NCBI GenBank assembly: GCA_017979445.1
Contig: CM030711.1
Location: 16,508,922-16,572,921, forward strand
Source: Akebia trifoliata
Lineage: Eukaryota > Streptophyta > Magnoliopsida > Ranunculales > Lardizabalaceae
Length of the DNA: 64,000 bases
Direction of reading: 5' to 3'
The position numbers were made by a program, and so were the translations under genes. The notes under the pieces are model-generated. The model was given only the letters and a program-made list of their open reading frames with translations, searched no databases and was not told the origin of the DNA. Shown here in pieces: positions 12,878 through 24,461 of the stretch (position 1 is its first letter; each line of letters starts with the position of its first letter).

Positions 12878-13273
12878 CTAGTGTGTGTTTGAAAAATCTG
12901 TATGGACGTTGCATTCCCTTGAATAAAAATCATTCTTCTCAATCAAAAGTTTCAACCTATCAAAAGAAAATTCACGACTGTTGGGATCGCTTGTCTGAGA
13001 TGTTGTTGGTGAATCCAAAGTAAGGGGAGGTTTCGTAAAACAGAGGCAAGAACCACTACTAATCTTACCAGAAGGATTTGTAGCTGAAGAACAAGTCTTC
13101 TTTTTGTATAATTTCTTGGCTTTTCTGAAAGGGAACAAAATCAGATGTTTTGCGTTTCTGATCTTCCTTCCACACCCTTTCTTCCTCTTCCTCCTCTTCT
13201 TTTCCGGATCCTCCTCTCTTTCAGTTTCAATGATTTCTTTGACGTCATCTACGGATTTCTCTCTATCAGACAT
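12878..13273 (-). CDS. Small lysine/arginine-rich plant protein of unknown function
   Basis: An intact intronless frame of 131 residues starting from the ATG at 13273. The N-terminal third is acidic (residues about 1-24), followed by a strongly basic tract with KKRRKRKKGCGRK and a second KAKKLYKKK cluster. The C-terminal part has the pattern LDSPTTSQTSDPN followed by EFSFDRLKLLIEKNDFYSRE. I believe this tail (SDPN...F..LR.LIEKNDFYSKECN) is shared by a family of uncharacterised plant proteins; that is from memory and was not searched. The basic tract could be a nuclear-localisation signal (inference). There is no signal peptide or membrane segment. The start is the only ATG with the full acidic head. 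Confidence 0.7.
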   Translation of the reverse strand: MSDREKSVDDVKEIIETEREEDPEKKRRKRKKGCGRKIRNAKHLILFPFRKAKKLYKKKTCSSATNPSGKISSGSCLCFTKPPLTLDSPTTSQTSDPNSREFSFDRLKLLIEKNDFYSRECNVHTDFSNTH

Positions 13274-15640
13274 GAAACAAACTCCAATTTTTTAATTTCT
13301 TTTTTAAAATAAGAAAATTTTGGGGGTAGGATAACTAAGACTTGGAGAGAAAAATAAGAAAACCCAAATTTTGGGAATTGGGATTTTGGGATTTGGTATT
13401 TGGTATTTGGAAATAAGAAACAGAGGGTATTCCCTCACTTGGTTAGGAACAATTTGAATATTGGCCGATATTTACGCGTAAAGGAAAAGAACAACTCAAA
13501 ACTTTCAGATTAAAAATAAAAAAAAAACAATTATTAAATTAAATATATTAATTAGTTGAGATATGCCACGCGTTGGTTTAGTGGTGGCATCCCATTCCCC
13601 CCGTCTTCCTTATCCTTCGAGAAATATTCTTTTGGTTGTCATGTCATGTCATCATACGGTGCATGATTGTCCACGTATGCAAATGAAATGATCATCAGAG
13701 TATGTTTAGTTTAGTTTAGTTTAGTATAATTTAATTAAGAAGATATAGAATAATTTGAGAGGGGAGATTATATGGTCAATGATTGAGAAGTTGTTATTTT
13801 GATTTGCAAATGAAATAATTGGTATGCAGATTAATCAGATCTTGAAGGGCGTAAGATAATGAGAGATGTGTACTTTGAACTCATCTGATCTGATCTGATC
13901 TGATGAGATGCAATAATGGGTTTGCAGATACTGCTGGATCACGTGTCAACCTGTCAGTGTGTGTGTGTGTGTGGTTGCATCTGATCAGGTGTTCTTTCAC
14001 CTATTTGGTAACTCCAGATCTGACACCACTACCTCTAGTATCTGTAAAAGAAAGGAAGATAGAAAGAAAAGAACCTTTAATTTACTTAAGTCTCTTTTCA
14101 ATGGAATCTCAAGTACTCTTTATATATATATATATATATGGGAAAACGAGTTAAAACAGTTACTGATAGAGACGCTACATCATACAAGATACTTGGCTTC
14201 AATAGATCATGATTGTAGAGATCTATTGAGTAAAAGTTAAAAACAGAATTGAGATATCAATCTCAAAACGCTGATTTTTTTATTTATTTAAATAAGCAAT
14301 CCAAATTGGATGCTCATCATTGAATTGAACAGCTTCAATTTCATCATTTACGGATTAAGAAAAACGGAGATTCTAAAACTCAACATCTAATTTGAAAAAT
14401 AAAAATGAATCAACAGAATTTCAAGATCATGAATGAAATCGTTTTCCTTAATTACAATGTTAGTTGCTCTCTTACAAATTATTATTTGTGGAGCTAAATT
14501 TGAGTTTTACCTCAATTTACTTTGTTCTGTTGTTTTGTAGGTGTGGTACTAGTCAATAATTTTTCAATGATCAAGTTAGAATTATTGAAAAAATGTTATT
14601 AACTCTGATCTCTAGGGATCGAAAAAAAGAATTGTCTTCCCTTGGATCCTCCCTCTATTATATAGGATATCTCTCAAGATCAGGGTTTCCCCTCATTCGG
14701 GATTTGATCCTAAAGGATCCCTTGATCACAAGGATCTTAAACCAAAAATGAAACCCTTCTTATCATGTTCTGAGAGTCTTGAAATTTTTTTTAAAATTTT
14801 TTAACTTGATAAGTGAGGCAAAGAATCGCGCGAATGTTCTGATTTGATGTGCCCTGTTAATCAGGATAGATTTTGATCCATGCCTTGCCCTTCTATTAAG
14901 TAAAGCTGAATTATTGACCTATCCTAAGTACCACTTACCTTTGACAATCATTTTTCTACTCTTCAATTCATGTCTTCAGCAAAAGACAAATAGGATCTTG
15001 ATGAAACACCAATTTTACCCTTTTTATTAATATGATCAATTGCTTTTACAAAAATATAGAATCACTCAGTCAAATTACTATTAATATTCAATCTCTTGAG
15101 GAATTTTTTAATCTTTATATATTGATTAAGAGGAAATTGTCAAATAATTATTTTTTTAATCTTAGATCACAATTGGTTGTTATTGCTAAAATAAAGAATT
15201 ACCTAGATCACTTGATTAGATTACTATAATTAATATTCAATCTTTTGAATAATTTTTTAATTTTTGTTTGTTAGGAGGAGGAAATTGCCAAAGAATTATT
15301 TTAGATAACACTTTTTAATTTAATAGATGGTAATGTGATTTTCCAAACGGTCATGTAACTATTTGCCTCAATAATCATTTATTGATTTGGATGAACTAGT
15401 CAAAAGTGTAAGGAAACAACTCTTTCTACCACTTTGAAACCCATTCCATTGTAAGGATGGTCAAATCCCTTTAAGCAATGAACAATTCTATTTTGTGCAT
15501 GAATGATCAAAAACCAATTGGACTAGCTGTCTAAAATATCATGTAGCTGTTAAACCACTTTAATCAATGGTCAAGTCAAGCACTGGTGCATAGAATATCT
15601 CACGTAATTAAATAAATGACTAAGATATATATATATATAT
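13274..15640. other. AT-rich intergenic region with short tandem repeats
   Basis: No gene found. Short arrays include TTTAG repeats near 13707-13726, TGATC repeats near 13879-13902, (TG)n near 13959-13973 and (TA)n near 14121-14140. Confidence 0.5.
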
Positions 15641-15648
15641 ATATATAT

Positions 15649-15939
15649 GGGAAATGTTCGGCACTAAACATTTTGCCCAATCATTTTTGTCCTACCGAGG
15701 AGATCATCATCACCAAAAATCAGCCCATTCCAAAACTTCTAGCCCTATGTTTACAAGTTGAAAAATCGTGAACCGTCCATTTTTTGTAAATCATTTTTTA
15801 TGGGATTAGAAGTTTTGGAATGGGCTGATTTTTGGTGAGGATGATCTCCTCACCGTAGAGATCATCCTCACCAAAAATCAGCCCATTCCAAAACTTCTAA
15901 CCCATGTAAGACAAAAATGTTTGGTGCTGAACGAGACCC
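15649..15939. mobile_element. MITE copy 1 of the cluster
   Basis: Left end GGGAAATGTTCGGCAC, right end GCTGAACGAGACCC. The left-hand outer hairpin is shortened, making this the smallest full-ended copy. Confidence 0.75.
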
Positions 15940-15969
15940 TATATATATATATGTATATATATATATATA

Positions 15970-16378
15970 GGGTCAGGTTCAAGGGCCATGTGAGAAAACA
16001 TGTAAGAAAACTTTCGACGGTAAATAAAATTTTAAAATATGGGTTAGAAATTTTGGATTGAGCTGATTTTTTGTGAGGATGATCTCTATGATGGGAAGAT
16101 CATCCAAAAAAAAAAATAGTCTAATCTGAAACTTCTAACCCCATTAAAAGTGATTTAGAATGTGGACCGTCGATTTTTTACCAATTTTTATCATTAATTT
16201 GTAAATCACTTTTGATGGATTTAGAAGTTTCTGATTGAGCTGATTTTTTGTGAGGATGATCTTTTCATCATAGTGACCATCCTTGCAAAAAATCAGCTCA
16301 ATCCAAAACCTCTAACCCTTATTTTAAAAAACGAAAGTTTTCTTACATGTTTTCTCACATGGCCCTTGAACCTGACCC
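15970..16378. mobile_element. MITE copy 2, GGTCAGGTTCAAGGGCC subfamily
   Basis: The termini are near-perfect inverted repeats (GGTCAGGTTCAAGGGCCATG at the left and its complement at the right), about 50 bp long. The internal hairpins use the ATTGAGCTGATTTTTTGTG variant. Confidence 0.8.
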
Positions 16379-16396
16379 ATATACATATATATATAT

Positions 16397-16771
16397 GGGT
16401 CCCTTTCAGCAACAAACATTTTGGCAAACATTTTGGCAAAACATTTTTCAAAACATGGGTTAGAGGTTTTGGAATGGGCTGATTTTTGATGAGCATGATC
16501 TCTATGGTGAGGAGATCATCCTCATCAAAAATCAGCCCATTCCAAAACTTCTAACCCCATGTTTACAAGTTGGGAAATCGTGGACCGTCCATTTTTTGTA
16601 AGCCATTTTTTATGGGTAAGAGGTTTTGGAATGGGCTGATTTTTGATGATGATGATCTCCTCACCGTAGAGATCATCCTCACCAAAAATCAGCCCATTCC
16701 AAAACCTCTAACCCATATTTTGAAAAATGTTTTGCCAAAATGTTTGTCAAAATGTTTGTTGCTGAACATTT

Positions 16772-16774
<3 letters not shown>
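16397..16774. mobile_element. MITE copy 3
   Basis: Ends GGGTCCCTTTCAGCAAC and GTTGCTGAACATTTCCC, with a duplicated CATTTTGGCAAA motif near the left end. Confidence 0.75.
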
Positions 16775-16812
<38 letters not shown>

Positions 16813-16816
<4 letters not shown>

Positions 16817-17193
16817 CCCGTTCGCCACCCTTAGTTTTACCACACACTTTAACAAACGCGTTTTGTCTTACATGGGTTAGAAGTTTCGGAATGAGCTGAT
16901 TTTTGGTGAGGATGATCTCTATGGTGAGGAGATCATCCTCACCAAAAATCAGCTCATTCCAAAACTTCTAACCCCATCAAAATTGATTTACAAAAAATGG
17001 ACGGTCCACGATTTTTCAACGTGTAAACATGGGGCTAAACATTTCGGAATGGGCTGATTTTTGGGGAGGATGATCTTCTAATCATAGAGATCATCCTCAC
17101 CAAAAATCAGCTCATTCCAAAACTTATAACCCATGTAGGACAAAAAACGTTTGTTAAAGTGTGTGGTAAAACTTAGGGTGCTGAACATTTCCC
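16813..17193. mobile_element. MITE copy 4
   Basis: Left end GGGTCCCGTTCGCCACCC, right end GGGTGCTGAACATTTCCC. Outer stems include CACACACTTTAACAAACG and its complement. Confidence 0.75.
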
Positions 17194-17222
17194 ATATATA
17201 TATATATATACACACACACACA

Positions 17223-17595
17223 CGTTCAGCACCCAACCATTTACCCAACAATTTGCCCAACATGTTTTGTCCTACATGGGTTAGAAGTTTTGGAATGGGC
17301 TGATTTTTGGTGAGGATGATCTCTATGGTTAGAAGATCATCCTCACCAAAAATCAGCCCATTCCAAAACTTCTAACCCCTTGTTTACAAGTTGAAAAATC
17401 GTGGACCGTCCATTTTTTGTAAACCATTTGTGATGGGGTTAGAAGTTTTGGAATGAGATGATTTTTAGTGACCATGATCTCGTCACCATAGAGATCATCC
17501 TCACCAGGAGATCATCCTCACCAAAAATCAGCCTATTCCAAAACTTCTAACCATGTAGGACAAAACATGTTGGGTAAATGATTGGGTGCGAAAAA
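17223..17595. mobile_element. MITE copy 5
   Basis: Preceded by (TA)n(CA)n. Left end GTTCAGCACCCAACCA; the right end is degraded (TTGGGTGCGAAAAA). Confidence 0.7.
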
Positions 17596-17612
17596 TATAT
17601 ATATATATATAT

Positions 17613-17964
17613 GGGAAATGTTCAGCAATAAACATTTGGCAAAACATTTTTCAAAACATGGGTTAGAGGTTTTGGAATGGGCTGATTTTTGGTGAGAATG
17701 ATCTCTACGGTGAGGAGATCATCATCACCAAAAATCAGCCCATTCCAAACTTCTAACCCCATAAAAAATGGTTTACAAAAAATGGATGGTCCACGATTTT
17801 TCAACTTGTAAACTGGGGCTAGAAGTTCTGGAATGGGCTGATTTTTGGTGAGGATGATCTCCTCACCGTAGAGATCATCCTCACCAAAAATCAACCCATT
17901 CCAAAACCTCTAACCCATGTTTTGAAAAATATTTTGCCAAAATGTTTGTTGCTGAACGAGACCC
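17613..17964. mobile_element. MITE copy 6
   Basis: Left end GGGAAATGTTCAGCAAT, right end TTGCTGAACGAGACCC. Followed by a long (TA)n(TG)n microsatellite. Confidence 0.75.
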
Positions 17965-18030
<66 letters not shown>

Positions 18031-18041
18031 TGTGTGTGTGT
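17965..18041. repeat. (TA)n(TG)n compound microsatellite
   Basis: A TA run passes into a TG/TATG run between two MITE copies. Confidence 0.85.
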
Positions 18042-18437
18042 GGTTCAAGGGACATATGTAAAAACATATGTAAAAGTAATGGTTTTTCAAAATATGGGTT
18101 AGAGGTTTTAGATTGAATTGATTTTTGCGAAGATGGTCACTATGATGAGAAGATCATCCTCACAAAAAATCAGCTCAATCTGAAACTTTTAAATCCATCA
18201 AAAGTGATTTACAAATTATTGGTAAAAATTGGCAAAAAATCGACAGTCCACATTTTAAATCACTTTTAATAGGGTTAGAAGTTTCAGATTGGACTGATTT
18301 CTTTTCTTGCTGATCTTCCCATCATAGAGATCATTCTCACAAAAAATTAGCTCAATCCAAAACTTCTAACCAATATTTTGAAAATTTATTAATGTTACAT
18401 TATTTTTACATATGTTTTTTCATATGTCCCTTGATCC
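18042..18437. mobile_element. MITE copy 7, GGGACATATG subfamily
   Basis: Left end GGTTCAAGGGACATATG, right end CATATGTCCCTTGATCC. Internal spacer with the CGACAGTCCAC motif. Confidence 0.75.
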
Positions 18438-18455
18438 GTATATATATATATATAT

Positions 18456-18852
18456 GGGGGTGGTTTATGGGACATGAAAAAACAATGGTTTTTCAAAATA
18501 TGGGTTAGAGGTTTTGGATTGAGCTGATTTTTTTTTTTTTTTTGCGAGGATGGTCACTATGATGAGAAGATCATCCTCACAAAAAATCAACTTAATCTGA
18601 AACTTCTAAATCCATCAAAAGTGATTTACAAATTATTGGCAAAAAAATCGACAGTCCACATTCTAAATCACTTTTAATGGGGTTAGAAATTTCAAATTGG
18701 ACTGATTTTTTTTTCCGGATGATCTTCCCATCATAGAGATCATCCTCACAAAAAACTAGCTCAATCCGAAACTTTTAACCCATATTTTGAAAATTTATTA
18801 ATGTTACATTGTTTTTTAATATGTTTTTTCATATGTCCCTTGATCCTTTCCC

Positions 18853-18853
<1 letters not shown>
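18456..18853. mobile_element. MITE copy 8, GGGACATATG subfamily
   Basis: A close sister of copies 7 and 9. The internal hairpin contains an expanded T run near 18530-18543. Confidence 0.75.
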
Positions 18854-18898
<45 letters not shown>

Positions 18899-18899
<1 letters not shown>

Positions 18900-19276
18900 G
18901 GGGCAGGTCATGTGACATATGTAAAAACAATGGTTTTTCAAAATATGGGTTAGAGGTTTTGGATTTAGCTGATTTTTTGTGAGGATAGTCACTATGATGA
19001 GAAGATCATCCTCACAAAAAATCAGCTCAATCTGAAATTTCTAAATCCATTAAAAGTAATTTACAAATTATTCGTAAAAAATCGACAGTTCACATTTTAA
19101 ATCACTTTTAGTGGGATTAGAAGTTTCGGATTGGACTAATTTTTTTTTTCCGGATGATCTTCCCATCATAAAGATCATCCTCACAAAAAATCAGCTCAAT
19201 CCAAAACTTCTAACCCATATTTTGAAAATTTATTAATGCTACATTGTTTTTAAATAGGTCCCTCGTTCGGTTCCCT
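18899..19276. mobile_element. MITE copy 9, GGGACATATG subfamily
   Basis: Follows a long (TA)n tract (about 18855-18898). Same internal plan as copies 7 and 8, with a truncated right terminus. Confidence 0.7.
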
Positions 19277-19289
19277 ACATATATATAGT

Positions 19290-20283
19290 CCCTATGGAAC
19301 TCACCGTTTAAAAGATAGGGGAGGTTGGTTGGAAAGACTGCATATGTATGTGACTGTGACAGACACCTACACATATCACTGATTCAAAGAAAATGTGGTT
19401 GGTTTGAGGCTCAATAGACCATACCTTCACTTTGCTTCTATGGATCGTGGAAGCATTTGTTTCAAGTTATAACCATGAAACGATGCAGTTCTTCTTATAA
19501 ATAATTGACATTAGAATGGATGGTGAGATTAATAATAATAATAATAATGGTCATGCTCCGGTATATTTAATCAGTTAGTATGGGAAGCACGCAGTACCCT
19601 TAGGCCTTAGCTTAAGAAAAAAAAAGTTATGGGCTACTGTATTTTACATCTTCAAACACCATTTTTAGGCTTATAAGTAGCCAATCACCCAAAAGGTTTT
19701 GATGGTTTATGGTTACATCCATCTATGGGTGCGTGATATTGATAACACTGCTCTTTAATTTGAGTCAAGGTTCATATGTCTACAACTGAAATCAGACCAA
19801 GTCCTACAAATTATTATAATATAACCCATAATCTGAGTCCATTTCAGGTTGAACTTTTGAAGACGACCTGGTACTACCTCTACTTTCTTGATTTGGTCCT
19901 CACTGTGGTGTAACCAATAATTCTATAGGCTAGCTTTGGGCCAATTACATTTTAATAGTAAAATAATGTTCCAATGCACTAAATTAAGACCCATTATTTA
20001 ATATTTGGTGGTAACGAATCAGTAAAATAAAGGTATGCCAAGTCTCTAAAAGAATTTATTATATATAAGTTTGGTTGATAGATAAGCCTAAACAAAACTT
20101 ATCATCACCAAACCATTGCTGTAAAGGAGCATCTCCACCTGCTTAAATGAGTCTAATGGCCCCTGCATTTTTATTCAAATTAGTGATTTTATGAGTGAAC
20201 ATCCATGCTATGGTGAAGTTTTTGGTCATTTAAAAGCGAAGTCTTGCGAGTGTGTGTCTGTTACATTATTACTTTGAGAAAGA
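19290..20283. other. Intergenic region
   Basis: No gene recognised. An (ATA)n run lies near 19531-19548. The right end could be promoter and leader of the doubtful frame at 20284. Confidence 0.45.
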
Positions 20284-20568
20284 ATGAGGAGGAAAGGGTC
20301 TTCTAAATTGCGTTGGGGAGTGCCTTGCATGGGCCAGACTCGTTTGAGAACGGAATCACGGAAGGATATAGAGGAGATACTGAAGAGTAAGCTGGCGACA
20401 ATCAAAGAAGAGTCGGATCAGTTTGGGGAGGATGAAAAACCGACCAAGATCCGTAACATGGCAAGGAAGGGAAGGAAAGGTGTTAAGGTCATCCCAAGGC
20501 GACGATTCAGCCTTACAGATTCTTATGTGCAATTGGTTATTAGGCTTGCTGTGAAAGCTATGTTTTAA
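20284..20568 (+). CDS. Possible small basic protein, not recognised
   Basis: A 94-residue intronless frame starting at an ATG in good context (AGAATGAGG). It is Lys/Arg-rich throughout, with a basic middle (ARKGRKGVK) and a short hydrophobic C-terminus (YVQLVIRLAVKAMF). I recognise no family. Length and composition resemble the other compact basic genes in the window, but an overlapping antisense frame exists and coding status is unproven. Confidence 0.35.
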   Translation: MRRKGSSKLRWGVPCMGQTRLRTESRKDIEEILKSKLATIKEESDQFGEDEKPTKIRNMARKGRKGVKVIPRRRFSLTDSYVQLVIRLAVKAMF

Positions 20569-21934
20569 ATTTGGATTTCGTTTCCTTAGAAAAAATTGAA
20601 CTCCATTCCAACTTTGGTGAGAACTGAGGTTCCAAATCTTGATCAACAGGTTGCTTGGAAGGACTGTCTCATCTCCAGCCATAAGACATTAATTTATGTC
20701 CAGTTGGTTGTAATTTGTAAATTGACATTTATTATAAGGCCTCTGATATTTCCTTGTGTTCTATGTTGATGGACCTCTTACATTAGTTTCTCAAATCTAA
20801 ACCAAACATGCATATGGAATTGTTCATCAACCCCTGAATTGTTGCACACTTGAGGTCCCTCCAACCTCAAAAGCTTACCTATATAAAAAAATGACGATAC
20901 AGGACTCGGTGTCTTGTATTCCCTGGCCTAACTTTTTTAGTATTATGAAAATGACAATTGTGCAATATTTTCTTAAGGATTTTTCTATTTTTGGGAGATA
21001 GATTTGTTTTAGTAACTCCCGATTTTATATATAAAGATCTCTAGGGCTGTAGAACTCAATAAAAAATAGTGATTGTTCTTGATTTGATCCATGGATGTGG
21101 GCACACTGCCGAATCACGTAAATCCTTGTGTTTTGTTTGTTATTTGTTCTCTTTGTTGTTTCGATTTTTCACACTTGGCTCTGTCCTTGAGCTTTCATAA
21201 CATTTTCTGTGTTTTCGTTCTTATTCATGTTTTTACTTCGTCAATCTGATGTCATAAAGCCTGATGATCCATTCTATTAAGACATACAGTCTGCCTATTG
21301 AATATTTTTTTCTCAAGTATTAAACAAGACTCCAATGTGTTTTGAGATGATCACTTTATGTACAGGACATTCAACCCAAAAAAAAAAAAAAGGTTTACGT
21401 TAGCCAAATGTTTATCATCTCAGGCAGTAGAAATCATCTAACTATTTAATCCAGTCTTGAAACAATTTGACACTTGAAATATCTATAAGATTCTTATCTA
21501 TGACTGACTGACTGAAGGCAGCATAATAATCTGGGATTAATGATTATAAATTAATTTACATAAACTGGGATTTAGAATTGATGCATGGGGTATTAATGAT
21601 GGATAGTTGAGCTTGGAGTACATGTCAATACAGTAAGTTCATCCAAAACCATAATCTAAGCTTCAATTTCTAGTTGATAATGGTCTTTGCTGACACTTTG
21701 GAACCTTTGAATCCATATTTAATCTACTTTTGTGTACTCTGCATAGGCTACCTCGTCTTGACTCAGTAGTAGTAGTAGAAGTATATTTGGTAGTATATAG
21801 GGGCTTTCTCATTCTAAAAGAGTGGTGATCCAATAAGATAGGAAATCAAATACAACTAGTAATGAAGATTGTTTTTTTACGAAAAAATGAATTGAAAAGG
21901 CGTAAGCAAATATTTAAAGTGACGACTCCTATTT
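20569..21934. other. Intergenic region
   Basis: No gene recognised. A short (AGT)n run lies near 21765-21780. Confidence 0.45.
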
Positions 21935-22267
21935 TTAGGAAATAAGAGAAGAATGAGAGAGAACAGGAAGTCCCCATTGGGAAGAAAAGACAATAGCAGG
22001 ATAAAATTCATCCATCTTCATTCTATTCACCATTTGTGCATAAATTCTGGCCACCCTTTTGGGCATTAGTACCATAGAAAATCCCTTCCAATTCAATCTC
22101 CTCCTGCTGACGTGCGATAGCTTCAAACCTTTTACTCTTCCATTCATCATCTTCTTCACCCAATACTGCCTTCTAGGCCTCATTGCCTTATCACCTTTGC
22201 AACTTAGTTTCTGATAATGACTTCCAAGACGCCCTCGGACAATTTCTCGTAAACCCATCAGCAACAA
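21935..22267 (-). CDS. Small basic plant protein of unknown function
   Basis: An intact intronless frame of 110 residues, start at 22267; an alternative ATG four codons on, at 22255, would begin MGLREIV. The order is a short N-terminal segment, a basic block (RPRRQYWVKKM), a second basic block (VSRRRLNWKGF), a central hydrophobic/basic stretch with MPKRVARIYAQMVNRMKM, and a C-terminus FSSQWGLPVLSH. I believe similar short proteins occur in other dicots, but I cannot name a function. A well-formed TATA box lies 74-83 bases upstream on the same strand, which supports a real gene. Confidence 0.65.
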   Translation of the reverse strand: MLLMGLREIVRGRLGSHYQKLSCKGDKAMRPRRQYWVKKMMNGRVKGLKLSHVSRRRLNWKGFSMVLMPKRVARIYAQMVNRMKMDEFYPAIVFSSQWGLPVLSHSSLIS

Positions 22268-22340
22268 CTGTTTCTTGGGAAATGAGAGATATTTGATACT
22301 GATGGATGTCTTAATCTTAGATGGGGTTGATCAATGTGGA

Positions 22341-22350
22341 TATATTTATA
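22341..22350 (-). promoter_or_regulatory. TATA box for the small minus-strand gene
   Basis: The minus strand reads CTATAAATATATCC here, a near-consensus plant TATA box. Transcription would be expected to start about 30 bases further on, leaving a leader of roughly 45-50 bases before the ATG at 22267. Confidence 0.6.
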
Positions 22351-22359
22351 GGTTGAGAG

Positions 22360-24461
22360 GGAGTGGAGAAGCACATGGAGAATCAGGTTCAGGGAAGAAA
22401 CGAGGATGGTCTGCTTGTGGATTCCTTATAACACATGGCCAACATCATCATTTATAATCAAGTTGTAACCAATACTGTACCTATAGAGAAATATACAAAG
22501 AAAGAAATGTTAGCTGCCCATGTGTTTTTGTTTTTAAAGCAGATAGCATCTTACCCCTTCAGTACCTCAGTCCCTCTCCCTCACTTGTTTTCAAAATTTC
22601 AAAGTTGGTAGTATAATTAAGCATGAGAAGAATAACGTTGGCATGTGCAATGATGAATGTGTCCATGTTACTTTACTATAGGCAATAGGAAACAAACCAA
22701 GGCCAATGATTTGTTTCAAGGAATGTTAGTACATCCACTTTTTGTTTTCATCCTTAGAAAAAAAAAATCTATGGGGTCCAGAAATCCAGTCAAATTGTAT
22801 GAATCAGTCTGGTCAAATTTGTCTTATTTGAAACAAATCAATGTATACTATACTCATGGTAGTGCCGTCAGATTTGATAATTATACCCTTTCAAATTTAA
22901 ATTTCATTAAGGGTTTTTTATGCTAAATGCCCCCTAATTTAAATTTATACTATTTGAAGTAGAAAAAAAAAACTGCAACTAGATGTTACTCGGCATATAA
23001 AAAATTTATAGTACCCAAAAAACACTTTCCCATCTCTTTTTCTTCTTTGCTGTTTAAACGTATTAGCATTTTATTTTTACATTTGCATTCTTTGAGAGTA
23101 TAAACAGTAGCGTTCGGTTCGCTAGACGTGTAGATTATAGTGCTGCCTCTACACGTGTGATCGTTGTATCCTGGGAGACAATTGTTCATTGATCCATGTG
23201 CACCAAGTTGCGGGAATAAAATTGTCTTAAGGACATTGTGTTCAACACAAGCCTCGGTCAAACTTCAATTTGTTCATTCTCGGATATCTACCGGATTACA
23301 TCAAATGCATCCCTTTTGTTGGAAAAATCGGAGAATAGTGATAAACTAACATCTTCCTTGAAGAAAGATAAAGAAATAATATTTTGTATTATATAACTTT
23401 CAAACATTTTTCTTTTAACATTCTACACTTTCAAAAGTGGATTAGAAGTTAAAATATTCTAAAATACTTATTTTGACAAATATTTTAACAAATAATTTAT
23501 AAGGTCAGAAGTTTCAAAGAACTCCTTAAATGATACTTGGCTTGACTCTAAAAGAAAATTTTGTTTACTCATCATGTCAGAGCCTTGCCTTTCGTTTTAT
23601 CATCTGAATTCATTATTCATAAATGACATACATTATTCATCTCAAGATTTATAAACCAAATCAAGATGACTCAAAATTTTTCTTGTTTTCATGTGGAAAT
23701 GATAGTGGAGAGGCAATGAACCAATATTATATTTGTAAATTCAAATAATTTGTAAAACTCAACATTTTAATTAGTTTACCTTGCAAATAGTGCTATACGA
23801 CTTTGAGAAGGTTTTAAACCTCATACCAACTATTGTTCTAATGCAGTAAAGATATGCTTCCAAGTGACCCTACAATATTGTATAAATAATATAAAAATTT
23901 ATTTCTAAGTAATTGCATAATGTATCATTCCTGTTGATTTTCAAGTCTTAACAGTGAACTTTGATTCAAGGGGGCGTAATGTGAAAAGTTAAAAAAGCAA
24001 AAAATTAAAATCAAATAACAGAATCACCAATCAAGCATATCACTCGTATATTCATCTCAATTAAAACATCAATAATCCCAAGAAATGCACCGAACCTAAG
24101 AACACCCAATAAACAAGTCACCTAAATAACAAAAAAAATTTTTAATTAATTAATTAATTTCAATTAAAAAAAAAACCAACAAACTTAGTCCCTCAAATGA
24201 TAAAAAACAATGAAATATAATCTAAAATTAATCCAAATGAAGAAAAACCACTAATAAAATAACTTACCAAAAAAAATCAAAATTTTAATGAAAACCAATC
24301 AAATCTAATGAGTCAAATTATATAAAACCTGAAATATAAGATGAAGGAAACTCGAATGAAGAAAGCTCATTAATACAAAAACTTAGAAAGATTGAAAGAC
24401 CTAAACAAAAATTTTCAAAATTTAAAAAATACCGTATAACTTAACTAACCGAAATGATATA
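22360..24461. other. AT-rich intergenic region
   Basis: No gene recognised. It is very AT-rich from about 23340 up to the LTR that starts at 24462. Confidence 0.45.

Larger units (their letters stand above)
15649..19276. mobile_element. Cluster of nine fold-back MITEs separated by (TA)n tracts
   Basis: Nine related elements of about 290-410 bp lie head to tail, each bounded by (TA)n or (TA)n plus (TG)n. All share the core unit AATGGGCTGATTTTTGGTG or its variant ATTGAGCTGATTTTTTGTG and a spacer with the GGACCGTCC or CGACAGTCC motif. The outer 20-60 bp differ and define subfamilies: GGGAAATGTTCAGCA/GCTGAACATTTCCC, GGTCAGGTTCAAGGGCC/GGCCCTTGAACCTGACC and the ...GGGACATATG type. Insertion into TA microsatellites resembles what was described for rice Micron elements (established knowledge); identity with them is not claimed. 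Confidence 0.85.

Noticed and set aside
17881..18090. Open frames in the MITE cluster, including His-Thr runs
   Set aside because: They translate microsatellite and hairpin sequence and recur only because the elements repeat.
15649..19276. Regularly spaced palindromes resembling a CRISPR-like array
   Set aside because: Units are 290-410 bp fold-back elements in TA tracts in a plant nuclear genome, with no spacers of constant length.
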